From: Eutrophovita sp913057845
GTDB lineage: Bacteria; Pseudomonadota; Gammaproteobacteria; Burkholderiales; Eutrophovitaceae
Length of the DNA stretch: 64,000 bases
NCBI GenBank assembly: GCA_963925895.1
Contig: CAWUVH010000015.1
Coordinates: forward strand, 21,135 to 85,134
Reading direction: 5' to 3'
A program made the translations under genes and the position numbers. Within the stretch, counting starts at the first letter, position 1, and each line of letters begins with the position of its first letter. This document shows positions 7,658 through 16,990 of the stretch, in pieces. The notes below the pieces were generated by a model, which was given only the letters and a program-made list of their open reading frames with translations, did not search any database and was not told where the DNA came from.

Positions 7658-9316
7658 TTACCTTGCTCCTAACTTAATCAATTCACGAGCATGTGCTCTG
7701 GCCTGCTCTGAAATTACTTCACCCGCCAACATTCTCGCAACCTCATCCACGCACTCTTTAGGCTGAAGTCTTAGCAAAAGCGTGCTGGATACAGACTCTG
7801 ACTGGACTTTTGAGACCCTCCAATGGGAATCAGCAAGAGCAGCCACTTGAGGTAAATGCGTTACGCATAAAACTTGCGCCCTTTCTCCTACAGCCTTCAA
7901 CATCCTGCCAACAATTTCAGCAACTGCGCCTCCGACTCCTGAATCAACCTCATCAAATATCACCGTAGGCACGGCAGAATCTTGGTAAATGACAGACTGT
8001 ATCGCAAGCGATATTCGAGACAGTTCCCCACCTGACGCGACCTTGCCCACGGGCTTGGCCTCAGCACCCGGATTAGTCGATACATAAAACTCTACTTGCT
8101 CAAGCCCATTCAAACCAGGTTCACTTTTAGGGATGACTCGAGCGTCAAACCGCACGCCAGACATAGCCAAATCCATGAGGGCGGCATTAACCTTTTGCGT
8201 CATTTCAGCTGATACCTTTGTCCGATCTGAGCTCAATTTCCGAGCTGCTGTCAGGTAGCGATCTTGCGCAACAGCTTCCTCTTGATGAAGCTCTTTAGCG
8301 TCTGTATTCACAGCTAACTGCTCAAGCTCAAGCTCTACGCTCGCTCTCAGTTGAAATAATTCATCTGGAGAAACGCCATATTTGCGCGCACATCTTTGTA
8401 CATCAGCAATCCTTTTATCTAAAAGGTCGACCATGCTCGGGTCCACATCTAAAGATTCCGCGTATCGACGAAGATCTCGATTAAACTCAGACAGCTGAAT
8501 CTCCAAGCTTTCAAGATCTTTCAACATCACACCAATCTGAGGGTCAACTTCAGCCACCCCATCAAGCTTCGACCGAACGTCGGCGAGAATGGAGAGAATG
8601 TTTTGATCACCATCTCCGAGCAACTGTACTGATTCGCTGGCCGCACTAATTAACTCATTGAGATTGCTCAACTTGCGGTGTTGGTCAACCGTTTGAGGCC
8701 ACTCTTGCGGCGAAAAATCTAACGCATCTAAGTCGTTTTTTGTTTCAAGAAACCCCTCTACTTTTTGCTCTAAAGCATCAGCTTGTGCCAGGCATTGGGA
8801 TAGCTCCGCTTTTACAGATCGCCAATATTGCCAACATTCTTCTACATGCACCACTGAATCTGAAAGATGACCGAAACGATCCAAGACCTGACAGTGCGAC
8901 GATGAATCAACCAAAGAATAGTGCTCATGCTGACCATGGATATCAACAAGCAAGGCACCTAGATCTCTGAGTTGCTTCACAGTTACTGGGACTCCATTAA
9001 TCCAAGCTCGTGAACGACCCGAGGTATCGATAACGCGCCTTAGCACGCAATCCTCAACACCTAAGTCAGACTCTTCCAAAAAAGTAACAACATGGGGCAG
9101 ACTCGACACATCAAACTCTGCGACGATATCAGCTCGGTTCGAGCCGGCTCTTATGTTGCCTGTATCAGATCGACCGCCCAGAATGAGACTGATCGCCCCT
9201 AAAACAATCGATTTTCCCGCTCCCGTTTCTCCAGTAAGGACAGTAAAACCACGATCTAAGTCAAGCTCAACCGAATCGATCAGCACATAATCTTTAACCG
9301 TTAATCGGGTCAACAT
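7658..9316 (-). CDS. recN: DNA repair protein RecN
   Basis: 552 residues from ATG 9316. An SMC-like ATPase that helps process and tether double-strand breaks. Walker A is GETGAGKS at 29-36. A long central coiled coil follows. The C-terminal ABC signature KVASGGELSRISLAIQ and Walker B VIFDEVDSGVGG are intact, as is the distal CVTHLPQVAA. An open frame extends 39 codons further upstream but overlaps nadK, and lacks resemblance to the family. RecN proteins begin at M-L-x-x-L-x-V/I. The gap to nadK is 19 bases, so the two are likely co-transcribed. Confidence 0.96.
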   Translation of the reverse strand: MLTRLTVKDYVLIDSVELDLDRGFTVLTGETGAGKSIVLGAISLILGGRSDTGNIRAGSNRADIVAEFDVSSLPHVVTFLEESDLGVEDCVLRRVIDTSGRSRAWINGVPVTVKQLRDLGALLVDIHGQHEHYSLVDSSSHCQVLDRFGHLSDSVVHVEECWQYWRSVKAELSQCLAQADALEQKVEGFLETKNDLDALDFSPQEWPQTVDQHRKLSNLNELISAASESVQLLGDGDQNILSILADVRSKLDGVAEVDPQIGVMLKDLESLEIQLSEFNRDLRRYAESLDVDPSMVDLLDKRIADVQRCARKYGVSPDELFQLRASVELELEQLAVNTDAKELHQEEAVAQDRYLTAARKLSSDRTKVSAEMTQKVNAALMDLAMSGVRFDARVIPKSEPGLNGLEQVEFYVSTNPGAEAKPVGKVASGGELSRISLAIQSVIYQDSAVPTVIFDEVDSGVGGAVAEIVGRMLKAVGERAQVLCVTHLPQVAALADSHWRVSKVQSESVSSTLLLRLQPKECVDEVARMLAGEVISEQARAHARELIKLGAR

Positions 9317-9335
9317 AAAACAACTTTCTGCAACG

Positions 9336-10205
9336 TTAAGATCCCATCGTTCCTGCCCAATGCAGCTTCTCGCGAAGAGTGCCAAAGTACTCGTGCCCCT
9401 TAGAATGAACCAGTCGAACTTTGGAGGTTGCAACTTTAATCATAAGACGCCCGCCCTCTCGGATATTCACATGGGTGTGGCTGTCAATATGCACGCGCGC
9501 ATCGACGGCTTCCATTATTTCAATCTCAACTGTTGAACTACCCGGGATAACAATAGGTCGGTTTGAAAGTGAGTGCGGACATACTGGGACCAGCAATATA
9601 CAGTCCACAGATGGCGCAATAATAGGTCCGCCCGCAGAAAGCGCATAAGCCGTAGATCCCGTCGGAGTTGACACCACCAACCCATCAGACCGGAGGTCGT
9701 AAGCGAACTCTCCATCAATAGTAACCTTCATTTGAATAAGGCTGCCGCTCTCCCCCTTACCCACTGAAATATCGTTAAGGGCCCATACGCCAGTTCCAGG
9801 CTCATCATCAATCCTGACATCCAGCATGACCCGGTCGTCAATGACATACTCCCCTTGTTGAACTGCACGCAAACTGGCCACCATTTTGTTCAGAGATATA
9901 TCCGCTAAAAATCCCAAACGACCCAGATTGATCCCTAAAAGGGGTACGCTATGCGTAGCGACTGTTCGCGCGAGACCCAGTAACGTCCCATCCCCACCTA
10001 AAACCACAACGAGATCGCTGCGCCTGACCACATCATCCATCGTTCCCGAGTCGACCTTGACTCCAGATAGCTGCTGAGCGGTCAAATCATCGACCAAACA
10101 GCTAACCCCCTCCCCTTGAAGGAATTCAATCACCTGGGCCACGGGCCGCGCAACCTCAGGACTTTTATATTTACCGACTATACAAACTCGACTAAATTTA
10201 TTCAT
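9336..10205 (-). CDS. nadK: NAD kinase
   Basis: 289 residues from ATG 10205. It phosphorylates NAD to NADP. The phosphate-binding GGDGT is at 70-74, followed by NLGRLGFLAD. The substrate loop SDGLVVSTPTGSTAYALSAG (split over two elements) is canonical. A GTG at 10220 would add five residues; the ATG product starts like other NadK proteins. It lies divergent from hrcA (94 bases between starts), the arrangement seen in Burkholderiales. Confidence 0.96.
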   Translation of the reverse strand: MNKFSRVCIVGKYKSPEVARPVAQVIEFLQGEGVSCLVDDLTAQQLSGVKVDSGTMDDVVRRSDLVVVLGGDGTLLGLARTVATHSVPLLGINLGRLGFLADISLNKMVASLRAVQQGEYVIDDRVMLDVRIDDEPGTGVWALNDISVGKGESGSLIQMKVTIDGEFAYDLRSDGLVVSTPTGSTAYALSAGGPIIAPSVDCILLVPVCPHSLSNRPIVIPGSSTVEIEIMEAVDARVHIDSHTHVNIREGGRLMIKVATSKVRLVHSKGHEYFGTLREKLHWAGTMGS

Positions 10206-10299
10206 ATTTACGTTATACACTAGAGATAGTTTGTATCATCGCAAATTCTAAAGCATAAAAAAACATAAAACTCAGAGAGAAACTTTGTAAAATGAACTC

Positions 10300-11316
10300 A
10301 TGATGAATGAAAGATCGCGAATTTTACTGAAATCACTCATAGAAAAGCATATTTCTGGTGGCCAGCCCATTGGTTCTCGGCAACTCGCAAAATCGTCCGG
10401 ACTGGAACTCAGCCCCGCCAGCATCCGCAACATCATGGCTGATCTTGAAGAAACCGGCTTCATCTCCAGCCCACATGCCTCAGCAGGCAGAATACCGACT
10501 CCACGCGGCTATCGTTTTTTCGTGGACTCATTACTTACCGTTCAACCTTTAGATTCAATTGAACTGCACCAGATTGAGGATCAGTTTCGACCAGATAGCG
10601 CCGACCGGCTGATCACAACCGCGTCTCAGCTACTATCGAACCTGACTCAATTTGCAGGAGTGGTCAAATCACCCTCTAGGCATAGCACTTCTTTTCGACG
10701 CATAGAATTTGTTTCATTATCTGACAAACGCGTATTACTGATCGTGGTTACCCCTGATGGAGACGTACAGAATAAGGTCCTAGACGCCTCGCGTAAATTT
10801 TCAGATTCCGAGCTAGTAGAGGCGACTAACTATCTAAACCAAAATTATGCAGGCATGTCTTTTGATGCGATTAAGTCCCGCATTCAAACTGAATTAAAAA
10901 AACTTAAAGAAAATATTTCTCAACTGATGACGCTGGCGATATCAGCGGGCGAAGAAAACGCGTTCAAAGCCGAAGAATATATCGTCTCGGGAGAAAAGAA
11001 TTTATTGAGCGTTCGCGATCTTGCAACCAATATAGACAGCCTTAGAACACTGTTTGACATGTTTGATAAAAAAACCGGGATTCTCCAACTGCTTGACACC
11101 AGCGATAGCGCCAGCGGCATTCAAATTTATATTGGCGGAGAATCAGGTTTAGTTCCCTTAGACGAATGTAGTGTCGTGACGGCACCCTATGAAGTTGACG
11201 GGAAAATTGTCGGCACCGTCGGCGTCATCGGGCCAACCCGCATGGCCTATGAGCGGGTTATCCCCATCGTAGACATCACGGCGAAGCTTTTATCTGGGGC
11301 GCTTTCTCACTCCTAA
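10300..11316 (+). CDS. hrcA: Heat-inducible transcription repressor HrcA
   Basis: 338 residues. HrcA binds the CIRCE inverted repeat and represses chaperone genes, depending on GroEL. The N-terminal winged helix (about 1-75) contains SGQPIGSRQLAKSSG-like sequence (here GGQPIGSRQLAKSSG) and SPASIRNIMADLEETG, the recognition helix region. The ligand-like domain ends with VGTVGVIGPTRMAYERVIPIVD, a hallmark of HrcA. No CIRCE element was found upstream of hrcA, grpE or dnaK here, so its targets (typically groESL) probably lie elsewhere. Confidence 0.96.
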   Translation: MMNERSRILLKSLIEKHISGGQPIGSRQLAKSSGLELSPASIRNIMADLEETGFISSPHASAGRIPTPRGYRFFVDSLLTVQPLDSIELHQIEDQFRPDSADRLITTASQLLSNLTQFAGVVKSPSRHSTSFRRIEFVSLSDKRVLLIVVTPDGDVQNKVLDASRKFSDSELVEATNYLNQNYAGMSFDAIKSRIQTELKKLKENISQLMTLAISAGEENAFKAEEYIVSGEKNLLSVRDLATNIDSLRTLFDMFDKKTGILQLLDTSDSASGIQIYIGGESGLVPLDECSVVTAPYEVDGKIVGTVGVIGPTRMAYERVIPIVDITAKLLSGALSHS

Positions 11317-11347
11317 CTTTTTATTTTCCGGTAACCCAACTAACTAA

Positions 11348-12451
11348 ATGAAACTCCAAAAAGAACCCGAATACAGCCACGGATCAATTGCCAAAATTGG
11401 CATCTTATTAGTGAATTTAGGAACCCCTGAGGCGCCCACCAAACGAGCGGTTAGAGAGTACCTTGGTGAATTTTTGTGGGACCCTAGGGTTGTTGAAATC
11501 CCAAGACCAATTTGGTGGCTGATCCTAAATGGCATTATTTTGAGAACCAGACCCAAAGCTTCCGCAAAAAAATATGCCTCAATCTGGTCCGACCAAGGGT
11601 CTCCGTTAAGAATCTACACCGAAAAACAAGCTGAGCTCCTGCAGTCAAAGTTTACTGACAACTCATGCCCCCAAGTTATTGTCAAATCGGCTATGCGCTA
11701 CGGACAACCGTCCGTCGATGGTGAGCTGGTCAAGCTAAAGGCTGAGGGCTGCGACAGCATATTAGTAATCCCACTCTACCCTCAATATAATTCAAGCACT
11801 ACAGGCAGCATTTTCGATGCGGTTTTTAAGAGCCTCAAAAATATTCGAAACTTACCAAATATTCGCTTATTGAAAAATTTCCACGACCACAGTGGCTATA
11901 TAGAGGCACTGTCACAACGGATACAGGAATACTGGGCCATTCACGGAAAACCAGAAAAATTAGTCCTCTCGTACCACGGCGTGCCAAAATTCAGCCTGAC
12001 AAAAGGCGACCCCTATCATTGCGAGTGTTATAAATCGAGTCGACTTCTCGCTGAAAGATTGGATTTGGAGCCTGAAAATATTGTTACAACGTTTCAATCC
12101 AGATTCGGCAGAGCCGAATGGCTGAAGCCATATACCATAGAAGCCATGAAGGACTTAGGCAAACACAAGTTACGCCGAATTGACGTTTTTTGCCCAGGGT
12201 TTGTTGCGGACTGCTTAGAGACGCTTGAAGAAATCAATATGGAAAACCGAGAAGAGTTTCTAACACATGGAGGCGGAGAATTTCACTACATTCCGTGCCT
12301 AAATGACAGTCCCATTTGGATCGAAGGCTTGCACCAAATTGCCATTGAAAATCTTGGAGGTTGGCTATCCCAGGGAAAAGCCCTCATAGACGCTAAAAAC
12401 GAAGCAAATATAAGCCGATCGGAAGCCCTAAAACGAGGAGCAACGGATTAA
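11348..12451 (+). CDS. hemH: Ferrochelatase
   Basis: 367 residues. It inserts ferrous iron into protoporphyrin IX, the last step of protohaem synthesis, at the inner membrane. The N-terminus ILLVNLGTPEAPT is the family signature. His210 in LSYHGVPKF and Glu291 in DCLETLEEI are the metal-binding/catalytic pair. It starts 31 bases after hrcA and probably shares its transcript; hrcA-hemH adjacency is a betaproteobacterial trait. There is no strong Shine-Dalgarno sequence before the ATG. Confidence 0.97.
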   Translation: MKLQKEPEYSHGSIAKIGILLVNLGTPEAPTKRAVREYLGEFLWDPRVVEIPRPIWWLILNGIILRTRPKASAKKYASIWSDQGSPLRIYTEKQAELLQSKFTDNSCPQVIVKSAMRYGQPSVDGELVKLKAEGCDSILVIPLYPQYNSSTTGSIFDAVFKSLKNIRNLPNIRLLKNFHDHSGYIEALSQRIQEYWAIHGKPEKLVLSYHGVPKFSLTKGDPYHCECYKSSRLLAERLDLEPENIVTTFQSRFGRAEWLKPYTIEAMKDLGKHKLRRIDVFCPGFVADCLETLEEINMENREEFLTHGGGEFHYIPCLNDSPIWIEGLHQIAIENLGGWLSQGKALIDAKNEANISRSEALKRGATD

Positions 12452-12477
12452 TGACTGTACACGCATCACTCGATGAG

Positions 12478-13068
12478 TCACATTAAAGTCAATCCCGCTC
12501 GCCGACCATAATTGGTACTGACTTCATAATCAGCTTTTAATTTGCGGTACTTCTCTTTGACGTTGTGCACTATTGCTCCAATCATCACCTCTAATTCCTC
12601 ACAACTCTTTTGAGGCGTTACCTTGAGTGCCCTTGCCTCAATTTCTGTGGCAGCCTGGAGGGCAATGTCGACGTGATACTCCTGTATTTGTGTCAACGCA
12701 TTCTCAAATAAAGTCCACCGGTCAAGTAACGTCTGGCTGGCTTGATTTTTATCTCGCCAAATGGGCTTCGTATGCGTAATGCCCAGAGAAATCCCTATAG
12801 AGTCGATTACACAGCCCGCATTAGACTCTTCTTGTTGAAAGCGCCATTGCAAATCCCATTTGGTTTTCGCTGGATGGCGCAACCCATCATCAGCTACTGG
12901 TCCTTTGGATTCCATTTCAGCACTCAAAATAAGCGCAGACTGCCCCGAAATACTATATGAACTAGCCCCAACGTGGACCGAAGTCGCCGATAACGCTGAT
13001 TTACCAAGCCCACAGGAAATAACAAGCATTATTGATGTAAAAATCCTAAAACAAGATCGTCGCCACAT
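12478..13068 (-). CDS. Secreted DUF922-like protein with degenerate protease motif
   Basis: 196 residues with an N-terminal signal peptide (about 1-28, hydrophobic IFTSIMLVISCGL, cleavage probably after ALS-A). The mature part follows the DUF922 pattern: YSISGQSALILSAEMESKGP, KTKWDLQWRF, a conserved Cys86, then DRWTLFENAL. DUF922 members are thought to be secreted zinc proteases with HExxH. Here the matching segment reads IQEYH (128-132), and the C-terminal T-x-H-G motif reads TNYG (185-188), so two zinc ligands and the catalytic Glu appear lost. GGAG six bases before the ATG supports the start. It converges on hemH. The family call is from memory of the pattern. Confidence 0.6.
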   Translation of the reverse strand: MWRRSCFRIFTSIMLVISCGLGKSALSATSVHVGASSYSISGQSALILSAEMESKGPVADDGLRHPAKTKWDLQWRFQQEESNAGCVIDSIGISLGITHTKPIWRDKNQASQTLLDRWTLFENALTQIQEYHVDIALQAATEIEARALKVTPQKSCEELEVMIGAIVHNVKEKYRKLKADYEVSTNYGRRAGLTLM

Positions 13069-13143
13069 ATTTTCTCCATAGGTTTCGTGCCAGCTAAGTC
13101 AATAGATTATCAGAATAAAGACCTGAATTTACTTAATGCAGCA

Positions 13144-13171
13144 CTTGAAATTAAAAAATTCGCCCTCAGTT
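13144..13171 (+). promoter_or_regulatory. Predicted sigma-32 (RpoH) promoter of grpE-dnaK-dnaJ
   Basis: CTTGAAA at 13144-13150 is a perfect heat-shock -35. CCCTCAGTT at 13163-13171, 12 bases downstream, resembles the CCCCATnT -10. It lies about 30 bases before the grpE start. Confidence 0.65.
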
Positions 13172-13203
13172 ATTCGACTTAGATATCATGGAGTGATTGT
13201 GTA

Positions 13204-13779
13204 ATGACTGAAAAAGAAAATGAAAACGCAGTTAAGGGTCAAAAATCCGAAGATCCAATCCCAGATACGGAACTAAATTCAGAGATCGCTGAAACGCCTT
13301 CCCCTCAAGAACCGGAACCATCAGAAAGTATCGCGGAACAACTCCAACAAGCTCTTGCTGACGTTGAAAAACATAAAGATGCGTGGTTACGTGCGAAGGC
13401 GGAATTAGACAATGTTAGAAAACGAGCACAAATAGATGTCTCTGCCGCACATAAATATGCGTTAGAGCGTTTTTCTACTGAACTGCTGGTTGTAAAGGAT
13501 AGTCTAGAAGCGGCCCTAAAAACCGACAACGTGACGTTTGAAAGTATCCATGATGGAGTCGACTTGACCCTAAAACAATTAACAAAAGTCTTTGAATCGT
13601 TTGGGATTAGCGAAATCACTCCACTCGGAGAAATCCTCGACCCCCACAAACATCAAGCAATGAGCGCTGTGGATTCAGATGAAGCTACGAATACCATTCT
13701 TAGCGTTTTTCAAAAAGGATATCTACTTAACGACCGCCTGATCCGGCCAGCTTTGGTCAGCGTAGCAAAATCCAAATAA
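13204..13779 (+). CDS. grpE: Nucleotide exchange factor GrpE
   Basis: 191 residues. GrpE releases ADP from DnaK. The first 45 residues are acidic and low-complexity. A long helix (about 45-95) carries KDAWLRAKAELDNVRKRAQ, the GrpE dimerisation helix. The C-terminal beta domain ends with ILSVFQKGYLLNDRLIRPALVSVAK, which is diagnostic. It is first in the grpE-dnaK-dnaJ operon, behind a heat-shock type promoter; GGAG lies about ten bases before the ATG. Confidence 0.97.
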   Translation: MTEKENENAVKGQKSEDPIPDTELNSEIAETPSPQEPEPSESIAEQLQQALADVEKHKDAWLRAKAELDNVRKRAQIDVSAAHKYALERFSTELLVVKDSLEAALKTDNVTFESIHDGVDLTLKQLTKVFESFGISEITPLGEILDPHKHQAMSAVDSDEATNTILSVFQKGYLLNDRLIRPALVSVAKSK

Positions 13780-13849
13780 CAGAAGGGTTGAAAAGCAGCT
13801 AACCGACCCCATTTAATGACAAACACTTATAGAACTGAGGATTACGGAT

Positions 13850-15772
13850 ATGGGCAGAATCATTGGTATTGATCTAGGAACTACAAACTCCTGCGTAGCA
13901 GTCATGGATGGGGGCGAAGCCAAGGTGCTCGAAAACGCCGAGGGCGGGCGCACTACACCCTCAATCGTTGCCTACACAGAAGATGGCGATGTCCTTGTGG
14001 GCGCACCGGCCAAAAGACAGGCTGTTACAAACCCTGCAAATACCTTATTCGCAGTCAAGCGATTAATTGGCCGCCGTTTCAAAGATGCAGAGGTTGTGAA
14101 AGCAAAGGAGAATTCTCCGTTTGCGATAGTTGGTGCCAAAAATGGCGATGCCTGGGTAGAGGTACGAGGAAAGCAAAGTGCACCTCCGGAAATTTCAGCC
14201 CAAGTACTGATGAAAATGAAGAAAACGGCAGAGGATTACCTAGGTGAGGAAGTCACTGAGGCTGTTATTACCGTCCCTGCATACTTCAACGATTCACAGC
14301 GACAAGCCACCAAGGATGCTGGGAAAATCGCAGGATTGGAAGTGAAGCGGATCATCAATGAGCCGACTGCAGCCGCACTTGCATTTGGCATGGACAAAAA
14401 GCAAGGCGATAGAAAAATTGCTCTTTACGACTTGGGTGGTGGGACCTTCGACGTTTCAATTATAGAAATTGCTGAGGTGGATGGCGAACATCAATTTGAG
14501 GTGCTCTCTACAAATGGAGATACGTTTTTAGGGGGTGAAGATTTCGACCAGCGAATCATTGATTACCTAGCGGACGAATTTAAGAAAGATCAAGGAGTCA
14601 ACCTCCGCGGCGATGTCTTAGCGTTGCAGCGTCTAAAAGAAGCAGCAGAGAAAGCAAAAATCGAACTATCCTCCAGCCAACAGACAGATGTGAACTTACC
14701 TTACATCACTGCTGACGCGTCAGGACCCAAACACCTTAACGTCAAAATAACACGCGCTAAACTTGAGAGTTTAGTGGATGACTTAATCAGTCGAACAGTT
14801 GAGCCTTGTCGCGTCGCAATCAAAGATGCAGGAGTTAAAATCTCTGATATCGATGACATCATCCTTGTTGGCGGCATGACAAGAATGCCCAAAGTTCAGG
14901 AAACAGTTAAGAACTTCTTTAACAAAGAGCCACGCAAAGACGTCAATCCAGATGAAGCCGTTGCGGTAGGCGCCGCAATCCAAGGTGGTGTTTTGCGAGG
15001 TGATGTCAAAGATGTTTTATTGCTCGACGTAACACCACTGTCCCTTGGAATCGAGACTTTAGGTGGCGTTATGACAAAGCTTATCCAAAAGAATACGACC
15101 ATACCAACGAAAGCGAATCAAGCATTCTCAACAGCTGAGGATAATCAAACGGCGGTCACGATCCACGTCCTCCAAGGAGAACGTGAAATGTCTACAGATA
15201 ATAAATCTTTGGGTCAATTCAACTTAACCGACATTCCAGCAGCCGGGCGCGGGATGCCACAAATCGAGGTCAATTTCGATATAGATGCAAACGGCATATT
15301 ACATGTCTCGGCCAAAGATAAAGCAACGGGAAAAGAAAACAAAATCACTATCAAAGCCAACTCTGGGCTATCCGATGAGGAAGTCGAAAAAATGGTCAAA
15401 GACGCAGAGGCTCATGCTGAAGATGACCGAAAAGCCAGGGAATTAGTCGATATCAGGAATCAGTGTGACTCCCTAATACACAGTGCTCGTAAAACACTCA
15501 GCGAAAACGTGGACAAGGTTTCAGAAGAGGAAAAGACGAAGATAGAGGACGCAGCAAAGGATGCTGAAGAGGCATTAAAAAATGGTGATAAAGACGATAT
15601 CGAAGCTAAATCGCAAGCGTTGTCGATTCTAGCTCAATCTTTAGCAGAAAAAATGTATGCGGAACAGGCCGAATCGGCGTCTGGTGACGGTCAAGATGGA
15701 GCCCAAGATAATGATGGAGATGTTGTCGACGCAGAATTTGAAGAAGTTGAAGACGATAAAAAAACATCGTAA
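13850..15772 (+). CDS. dnaK: Chaperone DnaK (Hsp70)
   Basis: 640 residues, full length. An ATP-dependent chaperone. The actin-like ATPase domain (about 1-385) begins IIGIDLGTTNSCVAV, with phosphate loops ALYDLGGGTFDVSI and ILVGGMTRMP. The linker DVLLLDVTPLSLGIET precedes the substrate-binding beta sandwich and helical lid. The tail is acidic (DGDVVDAEFEEVEDD), as in proteobacterial DnaK. It lies 70 bases after grpE; a terminator-like hairpin separates it from dnaJ. Confidence 0.99.
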   Translation: MGRIIGIDLGTTNSCVAVMDGGEAKVLENAEGGRTTPSIVAYTEDGDVLVGAPAKRQAVTNPANTLFAVKRLIGRRFKDAEVVKAKENSPFAIVGAKNGDAWVEVRGKQSAPPEISAQVLMKMKKTAEDYLGEEVTEAVITVPAYFNDSQRQATKDAGKIAGLEVKRIINEPTAAALAFGMDKKQGDRKIALYDLGGGTFDVSIIEIAEVDGEHQFEVLSTNGDTFLGGEDFDQRIIDYLADEFKKDQGVNLRGDVLALQRLKEAAEKAKIELSSSQQTDVNLPYITADASGPKHLNVKITRAKLESLVDDLISRTVEPCRVAIKDAGVKISDIDDIILVGGMTRMPKVQETVKNFFNKEPRKDVNPDEAVAVGAAIQGGVLRGDVKDVLLLDVTPLSLGIETLGGVMTKLIQKNTTIPTKANQAFSTAEDNQTAVTIHVLQGEREMSTDNKSLGQFNLTDIPAAGRGMPQIEVNFDIDANGILHVSAKDKATGKENKITIKANSGLSDEEVEKMVKDAEAHAEDDRKARELVDIRNQCDSLIHSARKTLSENVDKVSEEEKTKIEDAAKDAEEALKNGDKDDIEAKSQALSILAQSLAEKMYAEQAESASGDGQDGAQDNDGDVVDAEFEEVEDDKKTS

Positions 15773-15800
15773 TTGTAAACATTAGATCATGAAGCAAAGC

Positions 15801-15841
15801 AATGGTCGAGAAGGTTTCCCTCTCGACCATTTTGCTGTTTT
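15801..15841 (+). terminator. Intercistronic hairpin between dnaK and dnaJ
   Basis: AATGGTCGAGA (15801-15811) pairs perfectly with TCTCGACCATT (15821-15831) around a nine-base loop. A T-rich stretch (TTTTGCTGTTTT, interrupted) follows. This is likely a partial terminator or processing site that makes dnaJ less abundant than dnaK. Confidence 0.65.
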
Positions 15842-15868
15842 AAAGACCGCTTAACGCAAAAATTAATT

Positions 15869-16990
15869 ATGGCAAAAAGAGATTATTACGAAGTGCTAGG
15901 AATCAGTCGGGATGCAAGCGATAGCGACTTAAAGAAGATCTATCGACGGCTTGCCATGAAGTACCATCCCGATAAAAATCCAGACAATCCAAAAGCTGAA
16001 GGGCAGTTTACGGAAGTGAAGGAAGCCTATGAGGTTTTATCAGATCCCGAAAAAAGAACCACCTATGATCAATACGGGCACGCTGGCCTTGATGGGTCTG
16101 CAGGCATGGGGGGCGGGAACGGATTCGGGGGATTCTCCGATTCATTTGGTGATATTTTTGGCGATGTCTTCGGCGGTGGTCGCGGTGGCAGACGCTCAAA
16201 TGTTTATCGTGGATCGGACCTTAAATACAATCTTGAAATTTCACTTGAAGAAGCAGCAAGGGGTACTGAAACAAAAATTAGGATTCCATCCTACAAAGAA
16301 TGCAACCCCTGCAAGGGGACCGGCGCCAAGCCAGGAACCTCACCAACCACCTGCCCAACATGTCAAGGGCAAGGACAGGTGCGCGTCACTCAAGGATTCT
16401 TCTCCATTGCACAAACATGTCCTGATTGTCAGGGGTCTGGAAAAGTCATTGGATCCCCGTGTGGTGATTGTAGTGGACAAGGTAGGGTTAGAGACAACAA
16501 AACACTATCAGTAAAAATCCCTGCGGGAGTAGACCAAGGCGACCGTATACGACTGTCTGGGGAGGGGGAGGCCGGCGTGAACGGAGGCCCTTCAGGGGAC
16601 CTTTATGTAGTCGTCAACACTCTGGCGCACGAAGTCTTTACTCGAGATGGGAATAATCTTCACTGCGAGATGCCGATCAGTTTTTCCACTGCGGCTTTAG
16701 GCGGAGAGATTCGAGTTCCCACGCTTGATGGCTCCGCCAAAATAAAAATTTCCTCTGAGACACAAACAGGCAAGACTTTTAGGTTGCGCGGAAAAGGGAT
16801 CAAAGGCGTACGCAGTAGCGGATACGGCGACCTGATGTGTCACGTCCTTGTTGAAACTCCGGTTAATTTAACTGATAAGCAGAAGGAATTACTCACTGAT
16901 CTTGAAGAAATCAATCAATCTAACACTCATTTACACAGCCCAAAGGCGAAATCGTGGATGGATAAAGTGAAAAGTTTTTTTGAGGGTTAA
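15869..16990 (+). CDS. dnaJ: Chaperone DnaJ (Hsp40)
   Basis: 373 residues, type I DnaJ. It delivers substrates to DnaK and stimulates its ATPase. The J domain (about 1-70) has HPD at 33-35. A Gly/Phe-rich segment follows (about 76-110). Four CxxCxGxG zinc repeats are present: CNPCKGTG, CPTCQGQG, CPDCQGSG and CGDCSGQG. The C-terminal substrate domain is complete. Its stop codon overlaps the cysS stop on the other strand by four bases. There is no clear Shine-Dalgarno sequence. Confidence 0.98.
   Translation: MAKRDYYEVLGISRDASDSDLKKIYRRLAMKYHPDKNPDNPKAEGQFTEVKEAYEVLSDPEKRTTYDQYGHAGLDGSAGMGGGNGFGGFSDSFGDIFGDVFGGGRGGRRSNVYRGSDLKYNLEISLEEAARGTETKIRIPSYKECNPCKGTGAKPGTSPTTCPTCQGQGQVRVTQGFFSIAQTCPDCQGSGKVIGSPCGDCSGQGRVRDNKTLSVKIPAGVDQGDRIRLSGEGEAGVNGGPSGDLYVVVNTLAHEVFTRDGNNLHCEMPISFSTAALGGEIRVPTLDGSAKIKISSETQTGKTFRLRGKGIKGVRSSGYGDLMCHVLVETPVNLTDKQKELLTDLEEINQSNTHLHSPKAKSWMDKVKSFFEG

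Noticed and set aside
9317..9433. 39-codon N-terminal extension of recN
   Set aside because: It overlaps nadK and is unlike RecN; the ATG at 9316 gives the standard N-terminus.
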